Source of the DNA: Amphibalanus amphitrite
Taxonomy: Eukaryota; Arthropoda; Thecostraca; Balanomorpha; Balanidae
NCBI RefSeq assembly: GCF_019059575.1
Contig: NW_024882037.1
Span: 124,001-188,000, forward strand
Direction of reading: 5' to 3'
Length of the DNA stretch: 64,000 bases
The notes under the pieces are model-generated. The model made no database searches. It was not told the origin of the DNA and was given only the letters and a program-made list of their open reading frames with translations. Each line of letters opens with the position of its first letter. Position 1 is the stretch's first letter. A program made the translations under genes and the position numbers. This document shows, one piece after another, positions 46,597 through 57,966 of the stretch.

Positions 46597-47391
46597 ACTG
46601 TTCGTGTTTGATGCTCTTTATTCTATAGCCAGCCTTTAGACAGAGGGGGGGGAGGGGGCACTAATGATCAGTGCCCTAACCCTCAAAAGTTTCCAACATT
46701 AATTTTTACTTTTTTAATAGTGAAAACTGAAATAAAGCGGATACTGAACTGTGGACATCCAGTTTTAACACTGGCCCCACACAAGCCTCCGAATGCCCAA
46801 AGCAGATCTATGATGACTGGCCTTTGGGTGCCATACCATACCATGCATTGGTCAATGTGGTCAATGCGTACAACCGTGGCTTATTATGAGCGCTCATCAG
46901 TCCTAACTACCCGCAAGCGAATGGCTAGCCCTTCCGTCTCCGCTCGCTTGCGATTTGGCATTTATGTAGGTACAAAATAGCGGCAAACGACCACTGAAGG
47001 TATGAGTTGCGTCTCTTGCACACTTAAAATATCTCTAAATCGAATCTAAAAAGACAAAAAATGATATAAAGCGGAAATGGTTAGCATTTACTGCATTTAC
47101 ACATATTCAAAAGGCACCGTTGGACAAACTGTAGGAGCGCATAGCTGCAATATCAGGTTATGGAAATTTTCCCCATGTTTAGGGCACAAATTATGGAGGG
47201 GCAAGAATATACGTTTGCCCCTCCTCCAAAAGTTTGTTAGGAGACGATGCCTCCTCTGCCACCCCGTATCTGTCGCCCCTGTAAGCGGTCACTGAAGGCC
47301 TGGGTTGCCGCTGCGTCACGTTGACGCTTATAATGCCTCCAAAACTAGGTTGAAGAGAGGAAAACTTCAATTGAACGCGAACGCTTGCCAT
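46597..47391. other. Unassigned segment
   Basis: No supported gene. A GCCCCTCC / GGAGGGGC inverted pair near 47195-47230 resembles the G/C-tract elements. Confidence 0.35.
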
Positions 47392-47395
47392 TTAA

Positions 47396-48373
47396 AGGGA
47401 CTATCCCACCTTCTAAAATGTTGTTAAAACCAGTTAAATTGTGCCCGACTTTATAGATTGGATGACCAGGAACACGGTTCTGGCATTTATTTTTCATTAA
47501 ACATCTTAGGCTTCCCATATTCCAAACACAAACTTTCAAATATGTGACGTCACAGCCCAAAATTACCTCCTTCCCCAGGCCACATTACTGTCATAAAGCT
47601 GATTCTTTTTACTCTGTAGGCACCACAACAAAGTTCAGACCAAGTTTTAAGCGATTTTTCAACGAACAAACCCATTTAAATCAGAATGACTAAACGAGGT
47701 GACGTCACACTAACGGTCGCTCCATGTTGAAGATAGGGCCTTGTACAAGGCCCATTTTCAAATGAAGGGAACGAATTTCTTCAACACCAAGAGGCCACGG
47801 GGGTTGCAACCTAGATAGATAGTGGTTTCTGAACCTCGCCGCAAACTTGGCTATCTCAACTCAAACCCCATGTTAAAGGGACCCTCCCACCTTAACATTA
47901 GATTTGAGTTGAGATAGCCAAAATGGGATCCCTGGCTCACAATTACCGGTTTCGGCACTCACAACATCGAGAAATGCCTTAAATCGGAAATATTGAATTT
48001 CAAAATTGCAGCATTTTGATTCAGAGGGGCTAATGCTTAGGAATACCCCTCTGAATGTGTGACGTCAGCGCAAATATCTAACGATTTTTAAATGTTTGAC
48101 TAAAACGTTTTGTAGCACGCGCTGGTATATGCTATTTGCGCGCAACATCTGCCGCAAACGCCGCACTTCTAAAATAAAGTCGCTAGAAACAGCGGAGATC
48201 TCAAAAAAGTAACCAAAGTAAAAGTCTAATATCTTGAAAACCGGTGAATATTTTTCGGTGAAATTTGGTAGATATTCGTTTTCGCTCTTTCTGAACCGAG
48301 CGACATCACTTTCATGCCAATTCATAAACTTTTTTGAAGGTGGGAGGGTCCCTTTAAAGGTGGGATAGTCCCT
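47396..48373. mobile_element. T2/Kolobok-like AGGGACTATCCC element interrupted by a second TTAA MITE
   Basis: TTAA at 47392-47395 and 48374-48377. The copy is the reverse of 20411-20907. The insert 47877-48353 sits within the right inverted repeat at an internal TTAA. Confidence 0.93.
47877..48353. mobile_element. Nested T2/Kolobok-like MITE, AGGGACCCTCCCACCTT ends, 477 bp
   Basis: TTAA at 47873-47876 and 48354-48357 is a duplication of one TTAA of the host element, which proves the target-site choice. Confidence 0.95.
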
Positions 48374-48475
48374 TTAAGAAAGGCAACGTATGAAAGTATA
48401 GGTATGGGCATCTGGTAATTGGTTACATCTTCAGATGATCGAACAGAATAATCAGGTATATGGTTTCTTGTCTAA

Positions 48476-48610
48476 GCTTTGTCACAAATTATGGGGGGGG
48501 GGGGCAAAAAGATACTTTTGCCCCCCCACGATTTTGCCAGGGGGGCAGCTGCCCCCCTGCCCCCCCCCCCGAATCCGCCGCCCCTGCGACTGGCCTTTCT
48601 ATATGAACTG
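48476..48610. mobile_element. Fragment with G/C tracts and GGATTCG..GAATCCGCC-type end
   Basis: ACAAATTATGGGGGGGGGGGC and TTTTGCCCCCCC pair as inverted tracts. The right side GAATCCGCCGCCCCTG resembles the CGGCGGATTCG elements. Confidence 0.45.
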
Positions 48611-48863
48611 GGCCCGGCCCTGGTGAGTTGCCGGGGCTGAGCCTGACCAAAGGATAGGCCGAGCAGCCCACAAACACTCACCGCACCCGGCTACGGGCGA
48701 GCTCGGCTTACGGGCAATCCCAAATGGGATAAAGTTTCCCGTCCATTCCGGATCAGGGGGTTGCGGCGTGGAGGAAGATTTGAGTTTCCTGAGGATATTT
48801 TGGATACAGAAGCTCGTTATGAAGCATGAAACATGTATTTTATATTATTTTAACGGTCAAAAC

Positions 48864-49104
48864 AGCGGCCGATGTCGGTCCGACGTCGCCCCGACGTCGG
48901 CTGGACCTCAGCAATTGATCTCGGTCCGACGTCGGCCCGACGTCGGCTGGACCTCGGCTGGACGTCGGAACATGCGGGCATATCCGTCATCCAGCCGACG
49001 TCGTGCCGAGGTTGGACACATCCCAGCCGATGCCGGGATGCCGACGTCACCCCGACGTCGGCCGACGTCGGGACTCGGGTCGGCGTCGGCATGTTTACTG
49101 TGGG
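48864..49104. repeat. Palindromic GACGTCGG array, second locus
   Basis: Body of CCGACGTCGG, CGTCGGCTGGACCTCGG and CCGATGCCGGGATG. The right terminus GGCGTCGGCATGTTTACTG is conserved; the left terminus is replaced by AAAACAGCGGCCGATGTCGG. Confidence 0.85.
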
Positions 49105-49171
49105 TGTATACATGCACTCAGGTGTTGGTTGGTACCATTACCTACATTAGCCATCAGTAATGGACATCATC

Positions 49172-49850
49172 TATTACGGAGCGAGCGAAGCGAGCGTAGT
49201 CTTTCGTAGATTAACGGAAATTTCTGAGCATGAGCGGTCGGCCGTGCGGACGCTTTTGCGAGACATCTGAGCAACCACTTGACTGATTTGCACGCGGTAA
49301 TTTTTGTAGGGTGGCTTCATTCCTTCTATCAAGTATTGGACTCATACGGTGACTATAAATAACTGGACTATTCCCGATGCATGTGGGTGACCTCTTATGC
49401 ACAAACGAAACGATAAACGAAGAGGTGTCAGTTTTGTAGTAATTGCAATATCTCGGTAACTACTGGGCCGATTGTGCTGAAAGTTGGCATGTAGGTAGGC
49501 ACCCACTAGGCCATGCATATCCATATGCCACAGGTGGGGTGCTGCAGCACGTGCGCACGTGCAGGGGTCGATTCCACATCTTGAGAGCGGCTGAACCGAT
49601 TGCGCTGAAATTTGGTTCATGGTTAGGGACTGGTTAGTAGGGTGCCGTGCAAAAGTCCCATTTTGCACGTGCGCACGTGCAGGGTGCCGGTTCCAGATCT
49701 CGAGAACGGCTTGGCCGATTGCGTTCAAATTTGGCACATCACTAGAGACCGGTACTCCGTACTGGTTAGTAGGGTGCAGTGCACAAGTTAGTTGAAGGTA
49801 CCCCTCGCAATTTCGCACGTGCAAGGCCCACCCTCTCGCTCGCTCCGTTG
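49172..49850. repeat. Tandem-unit element with GCACGTGCGCACGTGC palindromes
   Basis: Ends ACGGAGCGAGCGAAGCGAG and CTCGCTCGCTCCGTTGG are inverted. Inside, a unit of about 118 bases repeats: GCACGTGCGCACGTGC at 49547 and 49665, a shorter CGCACGTGC near 49816, each with GGCTGAACCGATTGCGCTG-like text after it. Confidence 0.75.
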
Positions 49851-50321
49851 GTCGCCGAAAAAAGGCGTTTTACTGTTCAATGATTATACCTACGGAAAGC
49901 CAAAACGCTTATAAAATATTTAACGTGTAGAATCTTCTTTTTTTCCCAATAATGACACATATAACGTCGAGCCAGAGATGAGTGAGTATTCCATCGGTCA
50001 CCTCGTCCCCGGCCATGGTCATACCTACCTCGCGCCGGTATTTGCCTTGCACCATGGGACATCACCTGTTCCATCGTAAAGGTGCCTGATTAGCGACCCT
50101 TTCCTATTTGCGATCTACCTCACTACAGAAAAGCTGGCAAGACAAATCGGGATAAAAACAATGTGAAAACGTCTGCTATACTCTGGTTATTTAACTAAAT
50201 TATTTTCAGGTTGTCGGTGCTTCTGGTGGGACGCTTTAGGGGAGTGTTAATAAAAATGGCCAGTTTCTTATCCAAAACGTGTGTATTTGGGCCCTATCTG
50301 ATGAAAAGCGATGCACATTAA

Positions 50322-51300
50322 CCCTATTCCTGGCGGGGGGGCCTCAGGAGCCCCCCTGAGGTTTTTTGGTTATTTCTCCCAAACGCGTTGAGCTAGGAAG
50401 TTCAAATTTTCTGACTTTTCCTATAAGGCTTCTACGCAACATGTCTGAAAATTTTGAGTTGATCTGACCTCAGGTCAGGTCACCAGAGGCGGTTTGGTGA
50501 CCCTACCTCAGAAAAGTTTGCAATCACGCCAGAGCTAGAGTTTTTGACCGATCAATTTCTTCTCTTCAGGCTTTAGTTAGGGTACCAGTATGTGCAATTT
50601 GTATATCTCGGAATTTTGATATCGGTGACCTAAGGTCAGGTCAGTTTCGCAACCTCCCCATTATAAGTCAATGGGGGAAAATCAACTCCCTGTTTTTACC
50701 ACTAAAACGGGTCGGAATGGCCCCATATACCATACATGACTTCATATACGATCAACCTTCACTACCTTGAGGCCTGTTTTGCTGTTGGGCAGCTGTGAGG
50801 TCATGTGACGTCATCAAAGGTCACCAAAGGTTTTTGGCCAATAACTCCGTATAGGAACAAGATACAGACGCGTGGATGGTCTCATTGTGTTCAGCTCGTC
50901 AAGACGCATCGAATGATATACATGATGACCTCGAGGTCACGTGACCTGAGGTCAACCTTTGACCTTGACCTTTCGAGGTCAACGTATATATCATTCGATG
51001 CGGATTGACGAGAGGATCACGATGATGCCCTTAGTTTGTTCCTATCTTGACTAATTCGAAAGTTATTCGAGAAAAACTCTCCATATCTAGCGCCGCCATT
51101 TTGACTTTTTCGACCACTGTGACGTCATCTTTGACCTGACCTGAAAATGACCTTTGTAAAAATTGTAGACCTTGTCCATGCGTATCCGATGCCGTTTACC
51201 GCTTGTCGCTATCTTGCTTCGTTCTCGAGATCTCAGGGGGGGGGGGCGAATCGCCCCCCCCGCCAGTTTCTCGTCCCGGCGGAGCCCGCCAGGAATAGGG
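50322..51300. mobile_element. TTAA element, CCCTATTCCTGGCGGG ends, GGTCA-rich
   Basis: TTAA at 50318-50321 and 51301-51304. Right end CCCGCCAGGAATAGGG. The interior is closely related to 27669-28622. Confidence 0.92.
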
Positions 51301-51377
51301 TTAAGATGGTGCACCTTTTTTATTCCGAATCGACAATCCTTCAATTGATTGCCGTTTTCTCGTAGTGAATCGCTTAA

Positions 51378-51715
51378 AGGGACCCTCCCACCTTAACATT
51401 AGTTTTGAGTTGAGATACCTAGCCAAGTTTGCGGCCAGGCTCAGAAACCACCATTTATCCTGGTTAGCTTTATAGTGTTCAAGAAATTTCTTCCCTTTAC
51501 TTGCAGGGTGGGACCAGCGTAGTCCCTATCTCTAACGGACTCTGATGACGTCATCAAGCCCATTGACCGCGCGTTATAAAATAAAAGTCTTATATTTCAA
51601 AAACGGGTGAATATTTTTCGGTGAAATTTGGTAGATGTTCATTTTCGCTCTTTCTGATTCACGGTACACCACTTTTATGCCAATTCATTAACTTTTTTAA
51701 GGTGGGAGGGTCCCT
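51378..51715. mobile_element. Short T2/Kolobok-like MITE, AGGGACCC ends, 338 bp
   Basis: TTAA at 51374-51377 and 51716-51719. The left half resembles the AGGGACTATCCC copies (CAAGTTTGCGGCCAGG...) and the right half the AGGGACCC copies, so it is a recombinant or deletion derivative. Confidence 0.88.
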
Positions 51716-51719
51716 TTAA

Positions 51720-52280
51720 CGGTGCGCTGCATGGTGGTTAAAAATGTGTCGCAACCCATATTTCCTATTTGCGCCCGACGTGGTCGCAAATAGCTCAAGA
51801 AGGAAAATAAAGGGGAAAAGAGAGAAATGAAAGTGAGGTGTTGCTGAAGCTTGCGATGTGTGGCGGGTGATGCCAACTGTCGTCACCGACTGCAGGGGGT
51901 GCCAAATCCAGGGCGGGCCTCGAATATAATAGGTACGAGATAGCCCGCAAAATTTGGGTTTTCGCCTTCTTTTCGCCTTTGGTGCGTCACGTGATCAGTT
52001 TTCACTTTCATAAAGGTGTTGGATAAACGCTCCTGTTCTAGTGATTGAGTACTTTGCGTATAGGTTACCTTTTTGGGATCATACCTACTTCAACTATTCA
52101 GGCGTCGCATTGTTTTGCCATTTTTATTATGGGAAAACCCATATACTTATTAGCGACCCTCCCCGGTAGCTAATCTGGACGAGGTCCCTATAAGCGTTTT
52201 TTTTACAATGGTTTGCCAAAATGCTCACTGCAAATAAACTAGTGGATATTGGGGCAGAAATGCCAGAAAATGAACAGTTT
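51720..52280. other. Unassigned segment
   Basis: No gene recognised between two TTAA elements. Confidence 0.4.
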
Positions 52281-52284
52281 TTAA

Positions 52285-53187
52285 CCCTCGCTCGCACATG
52301 GTGGGGGGTGGTTGCCACCCCCCCCCCCAGGTAGTCTTTCTGCTCTACACTCAACATCTTTAGAGCTAGAAGGCTGATTTTTCGTATAGCTGCTCCTCTA
52401 ACCTTTCTTGATGTCCACTGAAAATTTCAAGTTTCTGTGGTTTTTGGTTTCAGAGATATGACCTTGTTTTTCAGGTCATGTCATGACCCAAATGGCCAAA
52501 TCTCAACATCTTGCGTTGGCTATGGGCCTTTTGAGGTTTTGACACCTTGCTTTCGGCCTTTTTTTGCCAGTCTTGCCTCCTACCTATCATGGAACATGTT
52601 GTTCGACGATGTTCAGATGTCAAGGTCAGGGTCAAGGTCAACCTAGGTCATCTAAAATAATTGCGTTTTAGGCAAGCTGAATTTACTTTTCGTGAAGTGT
52701 TTTTGACTGCATTTTTGGTAAAAGCTTCTCAGATCATGATTTCATGTAATATTGACACATACCTAAACAACCGGTGCACACATCAGTATACACACAGACA
52801 CACACAGACATACAAACACATATAATTGACCTTGACCTAACTTGACCTGAAATGACCTCAGCAGCAAAAACCTGGTCGGGTAGTGTGACAAAGAGGTTCT
52901 AGCTGGCTTGGCACCAGAAAACGGCAGCGTCATCGGTATATGCTAAGCAGCGCACTTGATATCCAACGGTGACCCAAAACAGCAACATTTTTTAGTTTGA
53001 CCTGACCTGGAGGGTCAATGAGTCTGACCTGAGAAGGTAAAACTGGGTATCATTGGATTCGTCTCTTCCCAAAGAATCTTTTTGGTCTTACCGCTAGGCT
53101 CTATCTCCAACAGGAACGAAATGGCGCGGGGGTGGCAACCCCCCCATGTGCGTTCTAGGATGGGAAAATGGCATGTGCGGGCGAGGG
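52285..53187. mobile_element. TTAA element, CCCTCGCTCGCACATGG ends
   Basis: TTAA at 52281-52284 and 53188-53191. Right end CATGTGCGGGCGAGGG. The interior has GGTCA runs and a short CA-rich microsatellite (about 52790-52815). Confidence 0.88.
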
Positions 53188-53456
53188 TTAATAGAAAAAT
53201 GAACGATCTCTCCGAAAATCAAGCCAGTACCTAATACAGTGGCACCCATAGAGCGTGAGCAATGACGGTTCAAATTAAGAGGCTCGCTAATTAGGCACCT
53301 TACCCTATATAACCTCAGGATACTGAAATCCTTCTCCTCCACGCCGCAACCCTGTTCTGGGCTGGACAGGCAACCTAATCCTATGCGGGCTGCCCCCTGC
53401 CACCCAGAGTACCTATATAGAAATCAGTGTATGCTTAATAAGTTAAAGGGACCCTC

Positions 53457-53924
53457 CCACCTTCAAAAAAGTTTATGAATTGGCATGAAAGTGATGTCGC
53501 TCGTTTCAGAAAGAGCGAAAACGCTTATCTACCAAATTTCACCGAAAAATATTCACCGGTTTTCAAGATATTAGACTTTTACTTTTGTTTACTTTTTTGG
53601 GATCTCCGCTGTTTCTAGCGACTTTATTTTAGAAGTGCGGCGTTTGCGGCAGTTGTTGCGCGTAAATAGCATATACCACCGCGTGCTACAAAACGTTTTA
53701 GTCAAACATTTAAAAATCGTTAGATATTTGCGCTGACGTCACACATTCAGAGGGGTATTCCTCAGCATTAGCCCCTCTGAATCAAAATGCTGCAATTTTG
53801 AAATTCAATATTTCCGATTTAAGGCATTTATCGATGTTGTGAGTGCCGAAACCGGTAATTGTGAGCCAGGGACCCCATTTTGGCTATCTCAACTCAAATC
53901 TAATGTTAAGGTGGGAGGGTCCCT
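53457..53924. mobile_element. T2/Kolobok-like MITE, AGGGACCCTCCCACCTT ends, 468 bp
   Basis: TTAA at 53453-53456 and 53925-53928. It is the reverse of 33498-33964, with both ends intact. Confidence 0.92.
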
Positions 53925-54474
53925 TTAATGGTTCTCGAATATCCTTGCATTAGATCAGAGCCTATTTTAAGGGAATTTGACTGGGGGGGGGGGGGCAACC
54001 TGGAAAATTGTCTTTAATAATTCCATTAACCCTCGCCCGTATTGATGTTTTCCAGCTGCGAACGTATATATGGGGGGGGGGGTCCGTTGGACCCTCCCCC
54101 TTGCTGTTTCGCCCCTGATCGAGTTAGAGCTTCGCGGAAAAAAACGACCGTGTTGCCCGTGATGAAAGGAAGCCGATGATACCCAATTTAAAGGTCCTAG
54201 GTCATCGGTTGACCTTCCAGGTCAGGTCAATGACCCAAAAGTCGGGAAAATCGGGAGTTAGAGCATAGTAAAGGGTGGTTGCTATGGTTTTTTCGGGGTG
54301 CTGATCACGAATATCATCTTAGTTATGATCATAGATGATGTCTTCATGCATTTAGGCCAGGTCGGGTCAGGTCAGGTCAGGTCAGGTCAACCAGTAAGGG
54401 TTTTGCCGGGTATTCGTAGCTGGTGACAACCGCCTCTGACAGCTCCGTAACATTTTACGAAGGCACCAAAACTA

Positions 54475-55997
54475 CAGGGTGTCTCAAAAGTTCCTTGACA
54501 CATTTCCCATGCCAATAAAGCATATAAGAACCGGCCAAAAATCTAAGGTTTTGGTGTCTGTGTACACTAGACAAATATGCATGCTTTGACAACTGATTCG
54601 GAAGGTTAAAAACCAAACCCTTTGCTGTATCTCCAAAAATATTTGCCCATACCGATTTTCGTCGCCCCGTCAGCTGCCGGAGGCTGATAAAAGGTTACCA
54701 GCTTTCAATTTTCAAGCTCTTGCAGGGGAATCCCCTGCAGTTTCTGCGTCGGAGTTAGGTTTGACGAGCTTCCTGGCAACATCCGCTTCTCCCTTAAAGC
54801 CGACAGCTTGCATCGACACCATCCGTGAGTATTTCGTAGGTCTTCTCTGGCACCAACTCCTTCATGAATGACTGGCGCCGACCTCCCAAGTACCATTTTC
54901 CTTTTCAAAACAACCCCATTCTTGAACAAATGGGAGGTGCCAGCGGCAATTTTTTCGCAGCATATCGTAGCAAAATGTGTCGGTCATCTGTTTCTTAGAC
55001 ACATTGTGCAAATTTTGCAAATCCCAAACGCTCGTTATTTCCCATGCCAAGACCTTCGCTAGGTTCCGGAGTGTTTTCCTCAGGAGAGGTTCTGCTTTGT
55101 GAACGACCAAAACATGTCCATCGTGCGGTTTTGTCCGGATTTTGTATGTAAAAGAAAGCTATTATCTTCAGATCTGCCTCTTGAAACTTCGTAAGATAAA
55201 ACTTAACATTAATTGACACTTTTGGAGGGTCACTTGTCTTTGTCTTTATTTTATGATGACCTGCAATTGCCAATTTTTGAAACTGGGTAACCTTTGTCTG
55301 TTAGCTTCTAGTCAGTTTTCAATAGTTAGGACTGCATATTCAGGTGCTCTTCGGAGCACGAGTCTGCGTCTGCTTCTCAGCCGACCCGATTTTGCGACCT
55401 CCACTTTCATGTCTGATCCATGCCCAGCAAACATGCCCACATGGTTCCCATATGGGGCCCACATGGGCCCCCCCACCTCTTCCATATGGGTCCCACATGG
55501 GAATGGCAGTGGGTGACACGTGGGACCCATATGGGCCAGCCCACGTAGGCCCCATATGGGACCCACGCGGCGCCCACATGGGACCCATATGGGTAGCCCA
55601 TCTGTAGCCCATGTCCCACGTGGGCCCATCTGGCCCATGTTCACCCCATATGGGACCCACATGGGATGCCCATCTCCAGCCCACATGCGTTTGGCCCATT
55701 TTTACCCCATATGGGGCCCATATGGGTAGCCCATCTGTAGCCCATGTCCCACGTGGGCCCATCTGGCCCATGTTCACCCCATATGGGACCCATGTGGGCA
55801 TGTTTGCTGGGTGGTCAAAGGTGAACCCTATTTGTGAGCTCATGAAGGGTCGAATGCGCTTGAAAACAATGAAACTGCTTGAGGAAGGTTGTCACCAATG
55901 CCCATGCAAAATTTTGACTATTAATTTTTTGTTGATTCCGAATTATTGACAAAAAAAGCCTGGCTGGTACCTGTCAACGAACTTTTGAGACACCCTG
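54475..55997. mobile_element. TIR transposon CAGGGTGTCTCAAAAGTTC inserted in the TTAA element
   Basis: The left end CAGGGTGTCTCAAAAGTTC is exactly inverted at the right end, with 24 of 25 bases matching when extended. Minus-strand frames at 54705-55273 have coding-like stretches (DTFCYDMLRKNCRWHLPF) broken by stops, probably a dead transposase that I cannot assign. It contains the 55423-55811 array. Confidence 0.85.
55423..55811. repeat. Palindromic CCCATATGGG/CCCACATGGG array bounded by CCCAGCAAACATGCC
   Basis: The termini CCCAGCAAACATGCCCACAT and its inverse match over 22 bases. The body is overlapping palindromes GGGACCCATATGGGTAGCCC, CCCACGTGGG and CCCATATGGG. Open frames such as MGPTWxPYG are by-products. 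Confidence 0.9.
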
Positions 55998-56257
55998 TGT
56001 AAACGGTCAAATGGTTGCTAAATTTGAATTCAGCTCCAAAAGCTAGCCTAAGTAGAAACATATAAAACTCGGAATGTGAACCGAGGTCATCAAAGGCAAA
56101 TGACCTGACCTGACCTTCCGGTGACCTTGACACCCGCCATAATGCATGGGAGCAACATCATATCCCATGTTTTGAACTTTGAAACCACGAAAAGACTGCC
56201 AAACGCGCGGCTAATGCGAGGCGACATACGCCGAATCGCGATCCCGGCCAAACATGG

Positions 56258-57085
56258 TGCCATGGTGCTAGGCCGCCGGTGCATCTGAAAGAACTGTGGT
56301 GCCCCTGACAAGCCTGAAGTTCCAATGACAGGCCCGTGGTGCCCCTGACAGGCCCATGATGCCCTTGCAAGGCCGGTGGTGTCCATGCTAGGCCGGTGGT
56401 GCCCCTGGGCCCTGACAGGACTGTGGTGCTCCTGACAAGCCTGGAGTGTCCCCGACAGGCACGTGGTGCCACTAACAGGCCCAAGGTGTCCCTGCGAGGC
56501 CGGTGGTGCCCCTGCCAGGCATGTGGTGTCCCTGCTAGGCCTCTGGTGCCCCTGACAGGCCTGTGGTGCCCCTGACAGGCCTGTGGTGCCCCTGACAGGC
56601 CTGTGGTGCCCCTGAAAGGACTGTGGTGTCCCTTGGCCCTGACAAGCCTGAGGTGCCCCCGACAGGCCCGTGGTGTCGCTGACAGGTCCGTGGTACCCTT
56701 GCTAGGCCTGTGGTGCCTCTGGCAGGCCTGTGGTGCCCCTGGCGGGCCTGTGGTGGTACCCCTGACAGGCCCAAGGTGGTGCCCCTGCGAGGCCGGTGGG
56801 GCCCCTGGCAGGTCTGTGGTGCCCCTGGCAGACCTATGGTGCTCTTGCTAGGCCGATGGTACTCCTGACACGTCTGTGGTGCCCCTGACAAACTTGTGGT
56901 GCCCCGACAGGCCCGTGGTGCCCCTGACAGGCCCAAGGTGCCCCTGCGAGGTCGGTGGGACCCCTGTCAGGTCTGTGGTGCCCCTGGCAGACCTATGGTG
57001 CTCTTGCTAGGTCGATGGTGCTCCCAACAGGCCTGTGGTGCCCCTGACAGGCCGTTGGTGCCCCTGGCAGGCCTGTGGTGTCCCC
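56258..57085. repeat. 20-bp minisatellite, unit GGTGCCCCTGACAGGCCTGT
   Basis: About 40 imperfect units over 830 bases, with interspersed higher-order variants (TGCTAGGCCGGTGGT, TGCGAGGCCGGTGG). It abuts the truncated TTAA element. Confidence 0.92.
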
Positions 57086-57319
57086 GAGCCCCAAGGGGCG
57101 GGGGTCATGACCCATATGACCCACCCTTGGATCCACCACTGGTTATTACTTGCAGACTGACTCATTTGACATCCATTGCAAAACAATCACAGTAGTATGT
57201 TTGTCACCCTGTTCCTTTATGCCCATTTTTATAGTGGGCAAATCTCGACGACTGGGGGGGGGGGCAATTCCGTTGAGTGCGGGGGCATTTGCCCCCCCCC
57301 CAGTTAACATGTTAAAATA

Positions 57320-57880
57320 GGCCCTGCATTAGATACGACCGCAACGTCCGCGCACATTACAATGCCCCTCACTTTCGTTGACCAGCCCCGGCCGCCCCAA
57401 CGCCCGGTCACGGCGCATGCGCCGTTGGCGTCGCCCGGGCGGCGCATGCTCGGCTCCGCCGGCCAGCGCACAGTGATGCAAATGGGGTTCACGAGTGGCC
57501 ATCCCTAAAGCCTGCTGCTTCTCATGCTGGGTCACAAAAGGGTGCATCTCTTTTGGTTTGCGGTGATCTAACCATCTGTCGTCATGTTGCAATAACAATT
57601 TTTTAGTGAAAAAAATATTTGCTATGGTTTCACCTACAGCAGTTAACACAGTGTGTGCCCGTTAGTGCACCATACCATAGCATTCCCTAATCATTTCTGA
57701 GCCGCACTGTGAAAGAATTAAGGCGCTAGCACAGGGCTGACCGGCGATACTAAAGTTTTCGTCCGTTGCGGTCGGGTGCCTCGTTGGGCGGGCGGACGCG
57801 CCGCGGGCGGGCGGCCACAGCAGGGGCTCGTCGGTGCATCCCTCTCCTCTCCTGTTCCTAAACGAACACACACAGAAATA
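57320..57880 (-). other. GC-rich block with open minus-strand frames, weak exon candidate
   Basis: A minus-strand frame starting ATGGCCACTCGTGAACC (about 57502) runs to 57329. Another follows an acceptor-like TTCGTTTAG at about 57858 (GCTDEPLLWPPARG...) and stops at 57662. Neither is recognised and they are not joined by convincing sites. Confidence 0.2.
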
Positions 57881-57966
57881 TTGAGCGATGTCAAGTTCAA
57901 TATACTCGTAAATAGTTCAATTAGCTTCAAAGTTCTGCTTCACTTAGTAAAATATCTTTAGTTTAA

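Larger units (their letters stand above)
54030..56255. mobile_element. TTAA element, CCCTCGCCCGTATTG left end, interrupted and truncated
   Basis: TTAA at 54026-54029. The sequence follows the 24357-25160 / 8018-8898 type, breaks at 54475, resumes at 55998 and is lost at about 56255, where a minisatellite begins. Confidence 0.85.

Noticed and set aside
55312-55949. Frames repeating MGPTWxPYG
   Set aside because: Translation of the CCCATATGGG palindromic array on both strands.
56535-56936. 133-codon minus-strand frame with repeated TGLSGAPQACQGHH
   Set aside because: By-product of the 20-bp minisatellite.
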